DNA from: Janthinobacterium sp. FW305-129 | GTDB taxonomy: Bacteria; Pseudomonadota; Gammaproteobacteria; Burkholderiales; Burkholderiaceae_D | Reading direction: 5' to 3' | Length of the DNA stretch: 64,000 nucleotides | Assembly: GCF_020858115.1 (NCBI RefSeq) | Contig: NZ_JACYMM010000016.1 | Span: 28,566-92,565 of the forward strand | Part shown: positions 38,878 through 46,873 of the stretch, piece by piece | How positions within the stretch are numbered: the first letter of the stretch is position 1 | How the letters are laid out: every line of letters starts with the position of its first letter | The notes under the pieces: model-generated | Seen by the model: only the letters and a program-made list of their open reading frames with translations | Told to the model about the DNA's origin: nothing | Databases searched by the model: none | Made by a program: the position numbers and the translations under genes

Positions 38878-38903
38878 TCAGCCCAGCTGTGAGGTAAGAT
38901 AAA

Positions 38904-38931
38904 AGCGCCGGTTCCGACCGGCGCTTTTTTT
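38904..38931 (+). terminator. Intrinsic terminator after acnA
   Basis: The stem AGCGCCGGT / ACCGGCGCT with loop TCCG is followed by seven T. It lies 26 bases past the acnA stop. Confidence 0.92.
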
Positions 38932-39090
38932 CGTCCGCAGCATCCGTTTTTCCTTGAAATTTCGACTATTGGCATGATCTAAGGACAGCTTACGTATTGC
39001 GTGCGGCTGAATCCTCTACAATACGGTTATAAGGGTTTATCATTGTTTGACTGATCCATTTTTTTCACTTTCCGAGACTCTTATCCCGCT

Positions 39091-40344
39091 ATGCGTCGTC
39101 CTTCCAAAGATTCATCCCATAAACTGACTGCCGACAGCCAGCGCCTGGTCACCTTTGCCCAGGCGATCGTACAGGCAGCCAGCCGTCTCGAAGAGCGGTC
39201 CTGGGAACACAGCCTGGATACGCAGCTCCAGAAATTACTCAAAACCGGCCACCAGGACACCATCGACAACACCCTGGGCAGCCTGTTCAAGGAAGACTTG
39301 AACGCCTACGACGTGCTGATGGACTGCGTTGAAGCCGTCAGCGAATCGACCGTCATCACGCATGAAGACGTGCGCTACGACGCCCTGCTGGTCGCCGTGC
39401 CCATCCTCGCGTGGACGCGCTTTTCCATCGCTTCCGGCCCCATGGCCGGCGACGCGCACGGCGTGCTGTCGGCGCATTTCGCCGCCCACCTGCTGGCCGA
39501 TGGCACGAAGATGGCCATGGCGCCGACCCTGTACTCGATCGACCAGTTGCCGCGCAGCCACGTCGAAACCTATGCCAAGACGCAGAAGCTGGCGCAAGCC
39601 GCGCTGAAAGGCACGGCCGTCAAGCCCTCCAGCAAAGAGGCGGAAACGGCGCCATTCCTGGCCGACACGCGCTACCTGCTGGTCGCCGTGGTGGCGCCAG
39701 CCGGCGCCCCGCTGTTCCGCTGGCAGACGCCGGCCAGCCAGCTCGACTTCATCGCCGAGCGCAGCGCCGCCCTGGAACAATGGCGCACGCAAGCGACGCC
39801 GACCATCGCCCGTCTGCTGCCCGGCTGCGGCCTGGAATTGCTGCTGCCGGAAGCGTATTACGTGGCCTGCCGCGAAGCGGACAAGCTGATCCGTCCCGTC
39901 TCCGTGCGCGCCGCCGTGCACTACCTGACGCACACGCTGGCCATCGAGCCGTCCGAATTGCGCGCCGTCATCGCCGGCTTCGGCGAGGAAGCGGCCGATG
40001 GCCAGGTGGACGAGTACCGCATCGCCTTCACCCTGCGCCAGGCGCCGGACGTCATCTACGGCATCGTCTGGCCCCTGTACGGCCAGGAAGACGAGGATGG
40101 CACGCCGATCGAAGGCCTGATCCAGGTCGGCATCGCCGCGCTGGACAAGCAAAAGACACCGGTCGATGAGATTATCGAGCATCTGAACGCTGCTGGCGTG
40201 ACGCAGATCAAGCGCCATGCGGAACGTTTTGTCGGAGAGTATTGCGACGACTGCGGCGCACCGCTGTTTGCCGACCCGGTCGGCGAGCTGGCGCATGCGG
40301 AAATGCCGGAAGACACGCCGCAGGGCACCGAGCACTTCCATTAA
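39091..40344 (+). CDS. DUF2863 family protein
   Basis: A 417-residue cytoplasmic protein of a betaproteobacterial family of unknown function. It is mostly helical in its first 60 residues (DSQRLVTFAQAIVQAASRLEE) and has no signal or membrane segment. Near the C-terminus YCDDCGAPLFADP looks like half of a zinc ribbon. An ATG is used, with no strong Shine-Dalgarno sequence. It has its own promoter region after the acnA terminator and its own terminator, so it is monocistronic. Confidence 0.8.
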   Translation: MRRPSKDSSHKLTADSQRLVTFAQAIVQAASRLEERSWEHSLDTQLQKLLKTGHQDTIDNTLGSLFKEDLNAYDVLMDCVEAVSESTVITHEDVRYDALLVAVPILAWTRFSIASGPMAGDAHGVLSAHFAAHLLADGTKMAMAPTLYSIDQLPRSHVETYAKTQKLAQAALKGTAVKPSSKEAETAPFLADTRYLLVAVVAPAGAPLFRWQTPASQLDFIAERSAALEQWRTQATPTIARLLPGCGLELLLPEAYYVACREADKLIRPVSVRAAVHYLTHTLAIEPSELRAVIAGFGEEAADGQVDEYRIAFTLRQAPDVIYGIVWPLYGQEDEDGTPIEGLIQVGIAALDKQKTPVDEIIEHLNAAGVTQIKRHAERFVGEYCDDCGAPLFADPVGELAHAEMPEDTPQGTEHFH

Positions 40345-40358
40345 TTGATGACGCATCG

Positions 40359-40388
40359 GGCCGGAAGCTTTCTTCCGGCCTTTTTTTT
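40359..40388 (+). terminator. Intrinsic terminator after the DUF2863 gene
   Basis: The stem GGCCGGAAG / CTTCCGGCC with a 4-base loop is followed by eight T. It overlaps the leader of the next gene, which is why the more upstream start codons of that gene are unlikely. Confidence 0.92.
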
Positions 40389-40401
40389 GCCCCGGCCGCC
40401 G

Positions 40402-41169
40402 ATGCATTCCAGCCCAGCCTCGCTCTCTCCCTTGCGGCCAGCATTGCTGGCGCTGTCGTTCCCCATGCTGGCAATGCTGCTGGCGGGCACATTCATCGCC
40501 ATGCGCGTCATGGGCACGCTGGGACCATTGAGTTTGTTCTGGATGCTGCCGCTGAGTTTTTGCGTGATGGCGGCCTTGCCATGGATCTTGCTGTCGCCGC
40601 ACGGGCGCCGCAGCATCGGCCTGCAAGCGCCCTCGGGCAAGGCGCCCTATGCCGTGGCGCTGGCCTGCGGCGTGGCAGCCGCCCTTCTATGCTTTACGCT
40701 GGGCATGCTGCTGTATGGCGCCACGCCGGACAACTGGTTTGTCAGCATTGCAAGCAGCTTTCGCCGTACGGCACCCACGGCCGGGCTGAACGTCTGGATG
40801 CTGCACTTGATGATTACCGTGCCGGCCTGCATCTTCAGCCCGATCGGTGAGGAAATCTTCTTTCGCGGCGTGCTGCAAAATGCGCTGGAGGAAAAACTGT
40901 CCGTGCGCGTCAGCACCTGCATTGAAGCAGGGCTGTTCGGCCTGGCACACCTGTGCCATCATGGCTTGAGCATGACGGCTGCCGGCCTGTCGCTGAATGT
41001 GGTCTCGGCGGCAGTATGGGTGGCGCTGATGTTTGCCACAGCCTGCCTGTTCGCGTGGCTGCGGCGCCGCCACGCTTCGCTACGGCCAGCAATGGCGGCG
41101 CACGCGGCATTCAATCTGACGATGAATGCCGTGATTTTCCAGTTTCTGTGGCCAACATCACCACTGTGA
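40402..41169 (+). CDS. CPBP family intramembrane glutamic protease
   Basis: A polytopic membrane protease (CaaX-processing/bacteriocin-processing family), 255 residues with about seven or eight membrane helices. The catalytic signature EExxxR is in SPIGEEIFFRGVL, the second motif (FxxxH) is in GLFGLAHLCHHG, and the third histidine motif is HAAFNLTMN. The start is MHSSPASL, just past the preceding terminator; there is no clear ribosome site. The substrate is unknown. Its last 12 bases overlap the convergent CYTH gene. Confidence 0.85.
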   Translation: MHSSPASLSPLRPALLALSFPMLAMLLAGTFIAMRVMGTLGPLSLFWMLPLSFCVMAALPWILLSPHGRRSIGLQAPSGKAPYAVALACGVAAALLCFTLGMLLYGATPDNWFVSIASSFRRTAPTAGLNVWMLHLMITVPACIFSPIGEEIFFRGVLQNALEEKLSVRVSTCIEAGLFGLAHLCHHGLSMTAAGLSLNVVSAAVWVALMFATACLFAWLRRRHASLRPAMAAHAAFNLTMNAVIFQFLWPTSPL

Positions 41170-41622
41170 AAACGGGTGGCGGATCAGATTCGCGTTGTAA
41201 TAGCGTGCATCGCCCGACACTTCCGCGCCTATCCATTCCGGCTTCTCGAATGGCTGGTCTTCCGACGCCAGTTCGATCTCGGCCACGAGCAAGCCCGCGT
41301 TGGCGCCAAGAAACTCGTCGACTTCCCACACCATGCCCGCGTGTTCGATGCGGTGGCGGTATTTTTCGATCAGCGGCTGTTCGCACAGGCCGTCGAGCAA
41401 TTCGACGGCGTCGGCCAGCGGAATCGGATACTCCCACTCGCCGCGCGACGCGCCCACGTTGGCGCCCTTGATGGTCAGCATCGCCTGTTCGCCTTCGATG
41501 CGCACGCGCACCACGCGCTCGCGCGCCGACGACAGATAGCCCTGGCGCAGCAGTACAGCCTGCCCTAGGCCACGCCAGGCGTCGCCGGCCAGCAGGAATT
41601 TACGCTCGATCTCGATTCCCAT
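41158..41622 (-). CDS. CYTH domain protein (class IV adenylate cyclase / triphosphatase-like)
   Basis: A 154-residue single-domain CYTH protein. The signature ExExK is in GIEIERKFLL at the N-terminus; basic strands (RVVRVRIEGEQAMLTIKG) and acidic strands (EVDEFLGANAGLLVAEIEL) complete the tunnel fold. Stand-alone bacterial CYTH proteins of this size are usually inorganic triphosphatases rather than cyclases. The start is the ATG of MGIEIER; a TTG two codons upstream is the alternative. It begins 12 bases after the carboxypeptidase stop and is probably in that operon. Confidence 0.85.
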   Translation of the reverse strand: MGIEIERKFLLAGDAWRGLGQAVLLRQGYLSSARERVVRVRIEGEQAMLTIKGANVGASRGEWEYPIPLADAVELLDGLCEQPLIEKYRHRIEHAGMVWEVDEFLGANAGLLVAEIELASEDQPFEKPEWIGAEVSGDARYYNANLIRHPFSQW

Positions 41623-41634
41623 GAACAACGCCGA

Positions 41635-42756
41635 TCAATCGAGCGACAGCAGGATAGGCTGCAGCATGGCCGCACCCAGGGCCGCGCTGCGCGCGCCGTT
41701 CCAGCCCACGGCCGGATCGGGCAAGTCGGCGTTTTCCTTGAACGGCATTTCCAGCGTCAAGGCCAGGCAGCCGAAGTGGTGGCCGATGTATTTCGACGCC
41801 AGGGTCAGCATGTCCGACTTGTACTTGCTGGCCGCATAGCCGAACTTGTCCTGGAAGTCGGGGCTGGCCTGCTTGTAGCGCTCGATGAAGGCCTTCTGGT
41901 GCGCCGCTTGCGCCGGCGTGAAGTTTTCCAGCATTTCGTTGCCGGCCACAAAGTTGTACGGCAGCGCTTCATCGCCGTGGATGTCGAAGAACATGTCGAC
42001 GCCCGTTTCGTGGATCTTGTTCTTCACGCACAGCACTTCCGGGCTGGACTCCAGCGATGGCGTCATCCATTCGCGGTTCAGGTTGGCGCCTGCCGCATTC
42101 GTGCGCAGGTTGCCGCGAATCGAGCCGTCCGGGTTCATGTTCGGCACGATGTGGAACACGGCGCGCTGCAGCAGTTTGCGCGCGATCGGGTTGGCATCGT
42201 CCAGCAGCGAGTCGATCAGGCCTTCGACGAACCATTCGGCCATCGATTCGCCCGGATGCTGGCGCGCGATGACCCAGATTTTCTTTTCCGCCTGCGGGTT
42301 GCCGATGGTCACCATGTTCATGTCGCGGCCGTCGACCGTGCTGCCCAGGTCGGACACGCGCGCCAGCGGGTGCTCGGCCACTTCGCCCAGCAGGCGCAGA
42401 TGGCGTTCCCATGAATACGGCTCGAAATAGGCGTAGTACACGCTGTCGAGTTCCGGCGTGTGCGAGATCGTCATAACCTGGCCGTCGAACGCCGTCGGCA
42501 CGCGAAACCAGTTTTCGCTGTCGTAGCTGGCCACGGCCTGGTAGTCTTCATAGCCGGCCGGATAGGTGGCCTGGCCCGCGTTCAGGAAGCGCATCGTGCA
42601 CGCCTGGCCACGCGCGCCCTGCAGGCGGAAGTGGAACCACTGGTGGATGTCGGCGTGGCTATCCTTGCGCAAGTTCAGGTCGATGGCGCCGGCACTGGTG
42701 GCGTTCACCACGTCGATGGCGCCCGAGTCGAAGTTCTGGCTGATTTTAATGGTCAT
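41635..42756 (-). CDS. M14 zinc carboxypeptidase, cytosolic carboxypeptidase-like
   Basis: A 373-residue cytoplasmic protease. An N-terminal beta-sandwich (about 1-115) typical of cytosolic carboxypeptidases precedes the M14 domain. Zinc ligands are His and Glu in RQHPGES and His in FDIHGDE; substrate-binding NMNPDGSIRGNLR and NLNREW are present, and the catalytic Glu is in LTLEMPFKEN. In eukaryotes such enzymes remove glutamate from tubulin; bacterial substrates are not settled. The upstream 302-base region is shared with a divergent TetR gene. Confidence 0.88.
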   Translation of the reverse strand: MTIKISQNFDSGAIDVVNATSAGAIDLNLRKDSHADIHQWFHFRLQGARGQACTMRFLNAGQATYPAGYEDYQAVASYDSENWFRVPTAFDGQVMTISHTPELDSVYYAYFEPYSWERHLRLLGEVAEHPLARVSDLGSTVDGRDMNMVTIGNPQAEKKIWVIARQHPGESMAEWFVEGLIDSLLDDANPIARKLLQRAVFHIVPNMNPDGSIRGNLRTNAAGANLNREWMTPSLESSPEVLCVKNKIHETGVDMFFDIHGDEALPYNFVAGNEMLENFTPAQAAHQKAFIERYKQASPDFQDKFGYAASKYKSDMLTLASKYIGHHFGCLALTLEMPFKENADLPDPAVGWNGARSAALGAAMLQPILLSLD

Positions 42757-43058
42757 GTAATGATCCCGTCCGAATGTAAGTGTTCCGGCGTTGCCTCGTG
42801 GGCCACCGCCGTCGCGCTAAAAAACGCAGTGTAAGCTATCCCGCTATTTTCCGCCCTTTGGCCCCATTCGCAAAGCCTGGTCCGGCGATTTATGCACCAA
42901 TCCGGGGCATCGATGGAAAAGTGCCGGGCAAAAGCGCGAAAAATCGGTCAGCTGTTGCATCTGCCGGACAAAAAACTGAATTGTAACAATGCCTGACACA
43001 TTGGCAGCGCATCGCCACCCTATAATTCTTGCTTTCATAGAGTCGCCAGGAAAGAGTC
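42757..43058. promoter_or_regulatory. Divergent region between the carboxypeptidase and TetR genes
   Basis: These 302 bases carry no gene. A TATAAT at 43021-43026 is a good -10 for the TetR gene, with no convincing -35. ATTGT-A-ACAAT at 42980-42990 is a perfect inverted repeat centred about 48 bases before the expected start, a possible TetR or activator site. I see nothing else. Confidence 0.45.
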
Positions 43059-43721
43059 GTGGACAAGAAGTTAACTAACATCCAGGAAAGAAAGTTACGC
43101 GAGGCTCAGGCGCGGCGCGAGCACATCATCGACGTCGTCAAGGATCTCATCAAGAAGGGCGGCGCGCGCGCCGTTTCCATCCGCAAGGTGGCCGAGGCGG
43201 CCGGCTTTTCCACCACCGTCGTCTACGCGCTGTTCCGCGACAAGGCCACCCTGATCGCCCAGGCCATGGACAAGGACTTGCTGGAACTGGTACGCGCCAT
43301 GCGCACGGCCTGCGCCGGCAGCGACGACCCGTGGCAGCGCATCGCCCTGGTCGGCCGCGCCTACATCGAGTACGGTTTCCAGCACCCGGACGAGTACTCG
43401 CTGATCTTCATGGAGCTGCGCCCGCACGCCGAGCTCGACGCCGTGGAAGTCGAACACGGCAATATCGAGCAGGATCCATATGCCTACGCGCTGCACCTGT
43501 TCGGCGAGCTGGCGCAAACGGGCCAGGTACGCCACGACGAGCCGGCGCTGCATACGATGACGCAGATCTTCTGGCAATCGCTGCACGGCCTCGTGTCGCT
43601 GCGCATCGTCATGGATGCGGGCGACCCATGGACGCCACACCCGGAAATGAACGCGCATATCGACGACTTGCTGGCCGTCGTCACGGCAGGCATCCGGCTG
43701 CGCTTTGCACCGGTTTCCTGA
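43059..43721 (+). CDS. TetR family transcriptional regulator
   Basis: A 220-residue regulator. The N-terminal domain (about 15-65) contains REHIIDVVKDLIKKGGARAV and the helix-turn-helix SIRKVAEAAGFSTTVVYALF. The C-terminal helical domain resembles the WHG-type TetR subset (YIEYGFQHPDEYSLIFMELR). The start is GTG with AGGAAAG 6 bases upstream. Ligand and targets are unknown; the divergent M14-CYTH pair and the downstream coiled-coil gene are candidates. Confidence 0.88.
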   Translation: MDKKLTNIQERKLREAQARREHIIDVVKDLIKKGGARAVSIRKVAEAAGFSTTVVYALFRDKATLIAQAMDKDLLELVRAMRTACAGSDDPWQRIALVGRAYIEYGFQHPDEYSLIFMELRPHAELDAVEVEHGNIEQDPYAYALHLFGELAQTGQVRHDEPALHTMTQIFWQSLHGLVSLRIVMDAGDPWTPHPEMNAHIDDLLAVVTAGIRLRFAPVS

Positions 43722-43724
43722 CGT

Positions 43725-43738
43725 TTGATCCAGCGCAA
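43725..43738 (+). promoter_or_regulatory. TTGAT-CCAG-CGCAA motif (FNR-like half-match)
   Basis: One half is a perfect FNR half-site (TTGAT); the other, CGCAA, is off consensus. It lies just after the TetR stop and 80 bases before the coiled-coil gene. A related TTTGCGCTG core is found at 14247 and 44240. It may be a variant CRP/FNR-family site. Confidence 0.3.
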
Positions 43739-43817
43739 ACCGCCCGGACAGAAAAGGCGGACAGTGGAGTGAAGCCGCCTGCGCTGGTGCAGCGCGGCTC
43801 GCGCGAAGGAGTGCGAG

Positions 43818-44189
43818 ATGAACGATGCCTATGCCACGGACCGGCTTGACAAACAGCAAAGCGCGAACAATGCTGTACGCATGGAAGCGCGCCTGACAAA
43901 ACTGGAAACGGACCGGGAACATGACCGGCAATGGTTCAAGACCCTGGAACAGCGTCTTGGCGATGGCCTCGACAAGGTGCGCACGGAGTTGCGCGACGAA
44001 TCGCAGTTGCTGCGCGCCGACCTGACGCAATTTCGCGGCGACCTGCGCGGCGACTGTCACGCCTTGCGCACGGAACTGGGCGACATCCGCAAGCATATGC
44101 ATACCCACTTCCTGTGGTTCATGGGTATACAGGCCACCACCACGTTTGCCCTGCTGGGCCTGGGCGCCAAGGCGCTGCATATGTATTGA
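43818..44189 (+). CDS. Small coiled-coil protein with C-terminal membrane anchor
   Basis: A 123-residue protein, not recognised by name. Residues 15-95 form a charged coiled coil with repeated LRxDLxxFRGDLRGD/LRTELGDI units. The end (FLWFMGIQATTTFALLGLGA) is a single membrane helix, so it is a tail-anchored, cytoplasm-facing coiled coil, similar in layout to DUF1640/Bdr-like proteins. AAGGAG lies 7 bases before the ATG. It follows the TetR gene by 96 bases on the same strand. Confidence 0.75.
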   Translation: MNDAYATDRLDKQQSANNAVRMEARLTKLETDREHDRQWFKTLEQRLGDGLDKVRTELRDESQLLRADLTQFRGDLRGDCHALRTELGDIRKHMHTHFLWFMGIQATTTFALLGLGAKALHMY

Positions 44190-44202
44190 ATAGTGAATAG
44201 TG

Positions 44203-44235
44203 AAAAAGGCAGGCGCGGTGCTGCACCGCCCTGCC
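44203..44235 (-). terminator. Terminator of the CoA-transferase gene
   Basis: On the minus strand GGCAGG-GCGGTGC and GCACCGC-C-CCTGCC form a long stem with one bulge, followed by five T. It lies about 22 bases past the CoA-transferase stop. Confidence 0.75.
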
Positions 44236-44239
44236 CTGT

Positions 44240-44257
44240 GTTTGCGCTGACGCAAAC
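44240..44257. other. GTTTGCG-CTGA-CGCAAAC inverted repeat at a gene end
   Basis: Perfect 7-base arms around a 4-base centre start immediately after the CoA-transferase stop codon. The same TTTGCGCTG core occurs in the TIR-operon leader (14247-14262) and, with one arm changed, at 43725-43738. Confidence 0.5.
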
Positions 44258-45754
44258 TTACTGCGCTGCCAGCATGCTCTGCGTTTCCTGATAGCGCGTA
44301 TGCCACGACAGCGCCTGTTCCAGGAGGTGCGGCGTATGGCCGCCGCGTTGGCATGCCGCGTCGTAATACGCGCGCAATTGCTCACGGTAGTCGGGATGCG
44401 TACAGCGCTCGATGATCAGCGGCGCCCGTTCGCGCGGCGCCAGGCCGCGCAAGTCCGCATAGCCCCACTCCGTCACCAGCACGTCGACGTCGTGTTCCGT
44501 ATGGTCCACATGCGACACCATCGGCACGACGCTGGAGATGCGCCCGCCCTTGGCCGCCGATTTCGACACGAACATCGACACTTGCCCGTTGCGCGCAAAG
44601 TCGCCCGAGCCGCCGATGCCGTTCATCATATGCGTGCCGCACACGTGCGTGGAATTGACGTTGCCGTAGATATCGAACTCGAGCGCCGTGTTCAGGGCGA
44701 TGATGCCCAGGCGGCGCACGATTTCCGGGTGGTTGCTGATCTCTTGCGGGCGCAGCACGATTTTCGAGCGGTAATGGTCGATATTGTCCATCAGCTTTTG
44801 ATGCACGGCAGCCGACAGGGTGATCGACGAGGCCGAGGCAAACGCCAGCTGGCCCGAGTCGAGCAACTCGATGGCGCTGTCCTGCAGTACTTCCGAATAC
44901 ATCGTCATGTTCTGGAAGGGCGAACCGATCAGCCCATGCAGCACGGCGTTGGCGATGGTGCCGATGCCCGCCTGCAGGGGCAGCAATTCCGGCCCCATGC
45001 GCCCGGCCGCCACTTCGCCTTCGAGGAAAGCGATCACGTGGCCGGCGATCGCCTGCGTTTCCGCGTCGGGCGGCAAGGCGTTCGACGGGCTGTCGGGGCT
45101 GTCCGTGATGACGATGGCGGCGATGCGGGCCGGATCGATGGCAATGGCCGTGCTGCCCAGGCGCTGGTCCACGCGCGTGAGGGGTATCGGTTCGCGGCCC
45201 GGCAGGGTGTGCGGAATATAAATGTCGTGCAAGCCTTCCAGCGCCAGCGGCGTGGACAGGTTGATTTCAACGATCACCTGCGTTGCCTGCTGGGCGAACG
45301 CGGCGGAGTTGCCCACCGACATGGTCGGGATGATGGCGCCGGCCGCCGTGATGGCCGTCGCTTCGATGACGGCGATATCGACGGCAGCGAGGTTACCCGA
45401 ACGCAACTGCTCGGCCGTTTCCGACAGATGCTGGTCGATGAACATGACTTCGCCGTTGTTGATCTTGCCGCGCAGAACCGGGTCGACCTGGAACGGCATG
45501 CGGCGCGCCAGCACGCCCGCTTCGGCCATCAGGCCGTCGCTGCCGTTGCCCAGCGAAGCGCCCGTGATCAGGGTCAGGCTCAGCGGATCTTGCAAAGCGC
45601 GCTCGGCCAGTGCGCGCGGCAGGGCCTTGGCGTCGCCAGCACGGGTAAAGCCGCTCATGCCGACACGCATGCCGTTGTGGAACAATTTGGCTGCCTCATC
45701 GGCGCTCATGATTTTGCTGAGCAGGCCTGGGTGGCGGATACGGTCCTCGTACAT
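44258..45754 (-). CDS. Acetyl-CoA hydrolase/transferase family, succinyl-CoA:acetate CoA-transferase-like
   Basis: A class I CoA-transferase of 498 residues, the length of SCACT/ScpC-type enzymes. Recognisable segments are GMSGFTRAGDAKALPRALAE near the N-terminus, GIGTIANAVLHGL, the active-site Glu region ALEFDIYGNVNSTHVCGTHM, and the glycine-rich GIGGSGDFARNG. Such enzymes move CoA between succinyl-CoA and acetate (or propionate), bypassing succinyl-CoA synthetase. AGGAG lies 7 bases before MYEDRIRHP. It is divergent from a LysR gene that probably regulates it. Confidence 0.88.
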   Translation of the reverse strand: MYEDRIRHPGLLSKIMSADEAAKLFHNGMRVGMSGFTRAGDAKALPRALAERALQDPLSLTLITGASLGNGSDGLMAEAGVLARRMPFQVDPVLRGKINNGEVMFIDQHLSETAEQLRSGNLAAVDIAVIEATAITAAGAIIPTMSVGNSAAFAQQATQVIVEINLSTPLALEGLHDIYIPHTLPGREPIPLTRVDQRLGSTAIAIDPARIAAIVITDSPDSPSNALPPDAETQAIAGHVIAFLEGEVAAGRMGPELLPLQAGIGTIANAVLHGLIGSPFQNMTMYSEVLQDSAIELLDSGQLAFASASSITLSAAVHQKLMDNIDHYRSKIVLRPQEISNHPEIVRRLGIIALNTALEFDIYGNVNSTHVCGTHMMNGIGGSGDFARNGQVSMFVSKSAAKGGRISSVVPMVSHVDHTEHDVDVLVTEWGYADLRGLAPRERAPLIIERCTHPDYREQLRAYYDAACQRGGHTPHLLEQALSWHTRYQETQSMLAAQ

Positions 45755-45914
45755 CGTGATGCTCCTGATATTCTTAATATTCTCAAACTGGATGGCTGTC
45801 ATACACCAACCCCATAAGTGGATTCAGTATAAAATCCCGGCCATATGCATGGCATGAATTAATTTCGCCACATCCAGTCGATATTTTCATGCCGCGCCAC
45901 TGCCGAGCACCCTC

Positions 45915-46808
45915 TTGGATATCCGTTCCCTGCGCTATTTCGTCGAAACCGTGCGCCTGTCGAGCTTTACGCAGGCGGCCGAATCGCTGCACCTGACCCA
46001 GTCGACCATCAGCAAGATGGTGCGCCAGCTGGAAGACGAGGTGGGCGCGCAGCTGCTGGTGCGCGATGGGCGCAAGCTGACCCTGACGGACACGGGCCGC
46101 ATCGTCTACCAGCACGGCCAGGAAATGCTGGCAAACATGCGCCAGCTGACCCTGGAAGTGCGCGACACCCAGGCCTTGCAGCGCGGCAGCCTGACGGTGG
46201 GCATCCCGCCCATGATCAATGTGCTGTTTACGCCCGTATTAAAGGCCTTTCGAGCGCGCCATCCGCACATCAGCCTGACCCTGCAGGAAGACACGGGCCA
46301 GCAGATCGAGCGCAAGGTGGCGGCCGGCGAGCTGGAAATCGGCATGACGGTGCTGCCGGCCGACCCGGAACTCGACCTCGTGGCCGTGGAAGTGGCCAGC
46401 TACCCGATCTGGGCCCTGGCCGAACCGGGCACGTTCCAGAAAAACCGCACGACACTGCCCTTCAAGGCGCTGGCAGACTTGCCGCTGGTGTTATTGAAAG
46501 ATGACTTCGCGCTCACGCGCAGCCTGCGCCAGCATTTCGCGCAGGCCGGCTTCGCGCCAACCATCGCGGCACAGAGCGGCCAGTGGGACTGGCTGGTGGC
46601 GATGGCCTCAGCGGGCCTGGGCGTGGCCCTGCTGCCCGAGCCGTTCATCCACCGCCTGGCCGGCGAACCGTTGGAGACGGTGCGCATCGTCGAGCCGGAA
46701 GTGGCATGGCAGGTGGCGCACGTCTGGAGCGGGCGCTATCTGTCGCACGCGGCGCGCGCCTGGCTCGAAGTGTGCCAGGACGTGCTGGGCACGCAATTCG
46801 CGCACTGA
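45915..46808 (+). CDS. LysR family transcriptional regulator, divergent from the CoA-transferase gene
   Basis: A 297-residue LysR protein with complete domains. The helix-turn-helix is RYFVETVRLSSFTQAAESLH followed by TQSTISKMVRQLEDEVGAQL; the effector domain includes GSLTVGIPPMINVLFTPVLK. The start is TTG (LDIRSLRYF), judged from the family's usual MDIRxLRYF opening; no strong ribosome site is seen. The 160-base gap to the CoA-transferase should hold the shared operator. Acetate, propionate or another carboxylate is a likely effector by context. Confidence 0.9.
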   Translation: MDIRSLRYFVETVRLSSFTQAAESLHLTQSTISKMVRQLEDEVGAQLLVRDGRKLTLTDTGRIVYQHGQEMLANMRQLTLEVRDTQALQRGSLTVGIPPMINVLFTPVLKAFRARHPHISLTLQEDTGQQIERKVAAGELEIGMTVLPADPELDLVAVEVASYPIWALAEPGTFQKNRTTLPFKALADLPLVLLKDDFALTRSLRQHFAQAGFAPTIAAQSGQWDWLVAMASAGLGVALLPEPFIHRLAGEPLETVRIVEPEVAWQVAHVWSGRYLSHAARAWLEVCQDVLGTQFAH

Positions 46809-46823
46809 CGCACGCACTGACGT

Positions 46824-46852
46824 AAAAAAAGGGTGGCCGAGGCCACCCTTTT
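46824..46852. terminator. Bidirectional terminator
   Basis: A7, the stem GGGTGGCC / GGCCACCC with a 2-base centre, then TTTT. It separates the convergent LysR and sugar-transporter genes. Confidence 0.88.
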
Positions 46853-46873
46853 GCTTGATCGCGACAGCGCGGC

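Noticed and set aside
40345..40401. Upstream start of the CPBP protease
   Set aside because: It would place the preceding gene's intrinsic terminator inside the coding sequence.
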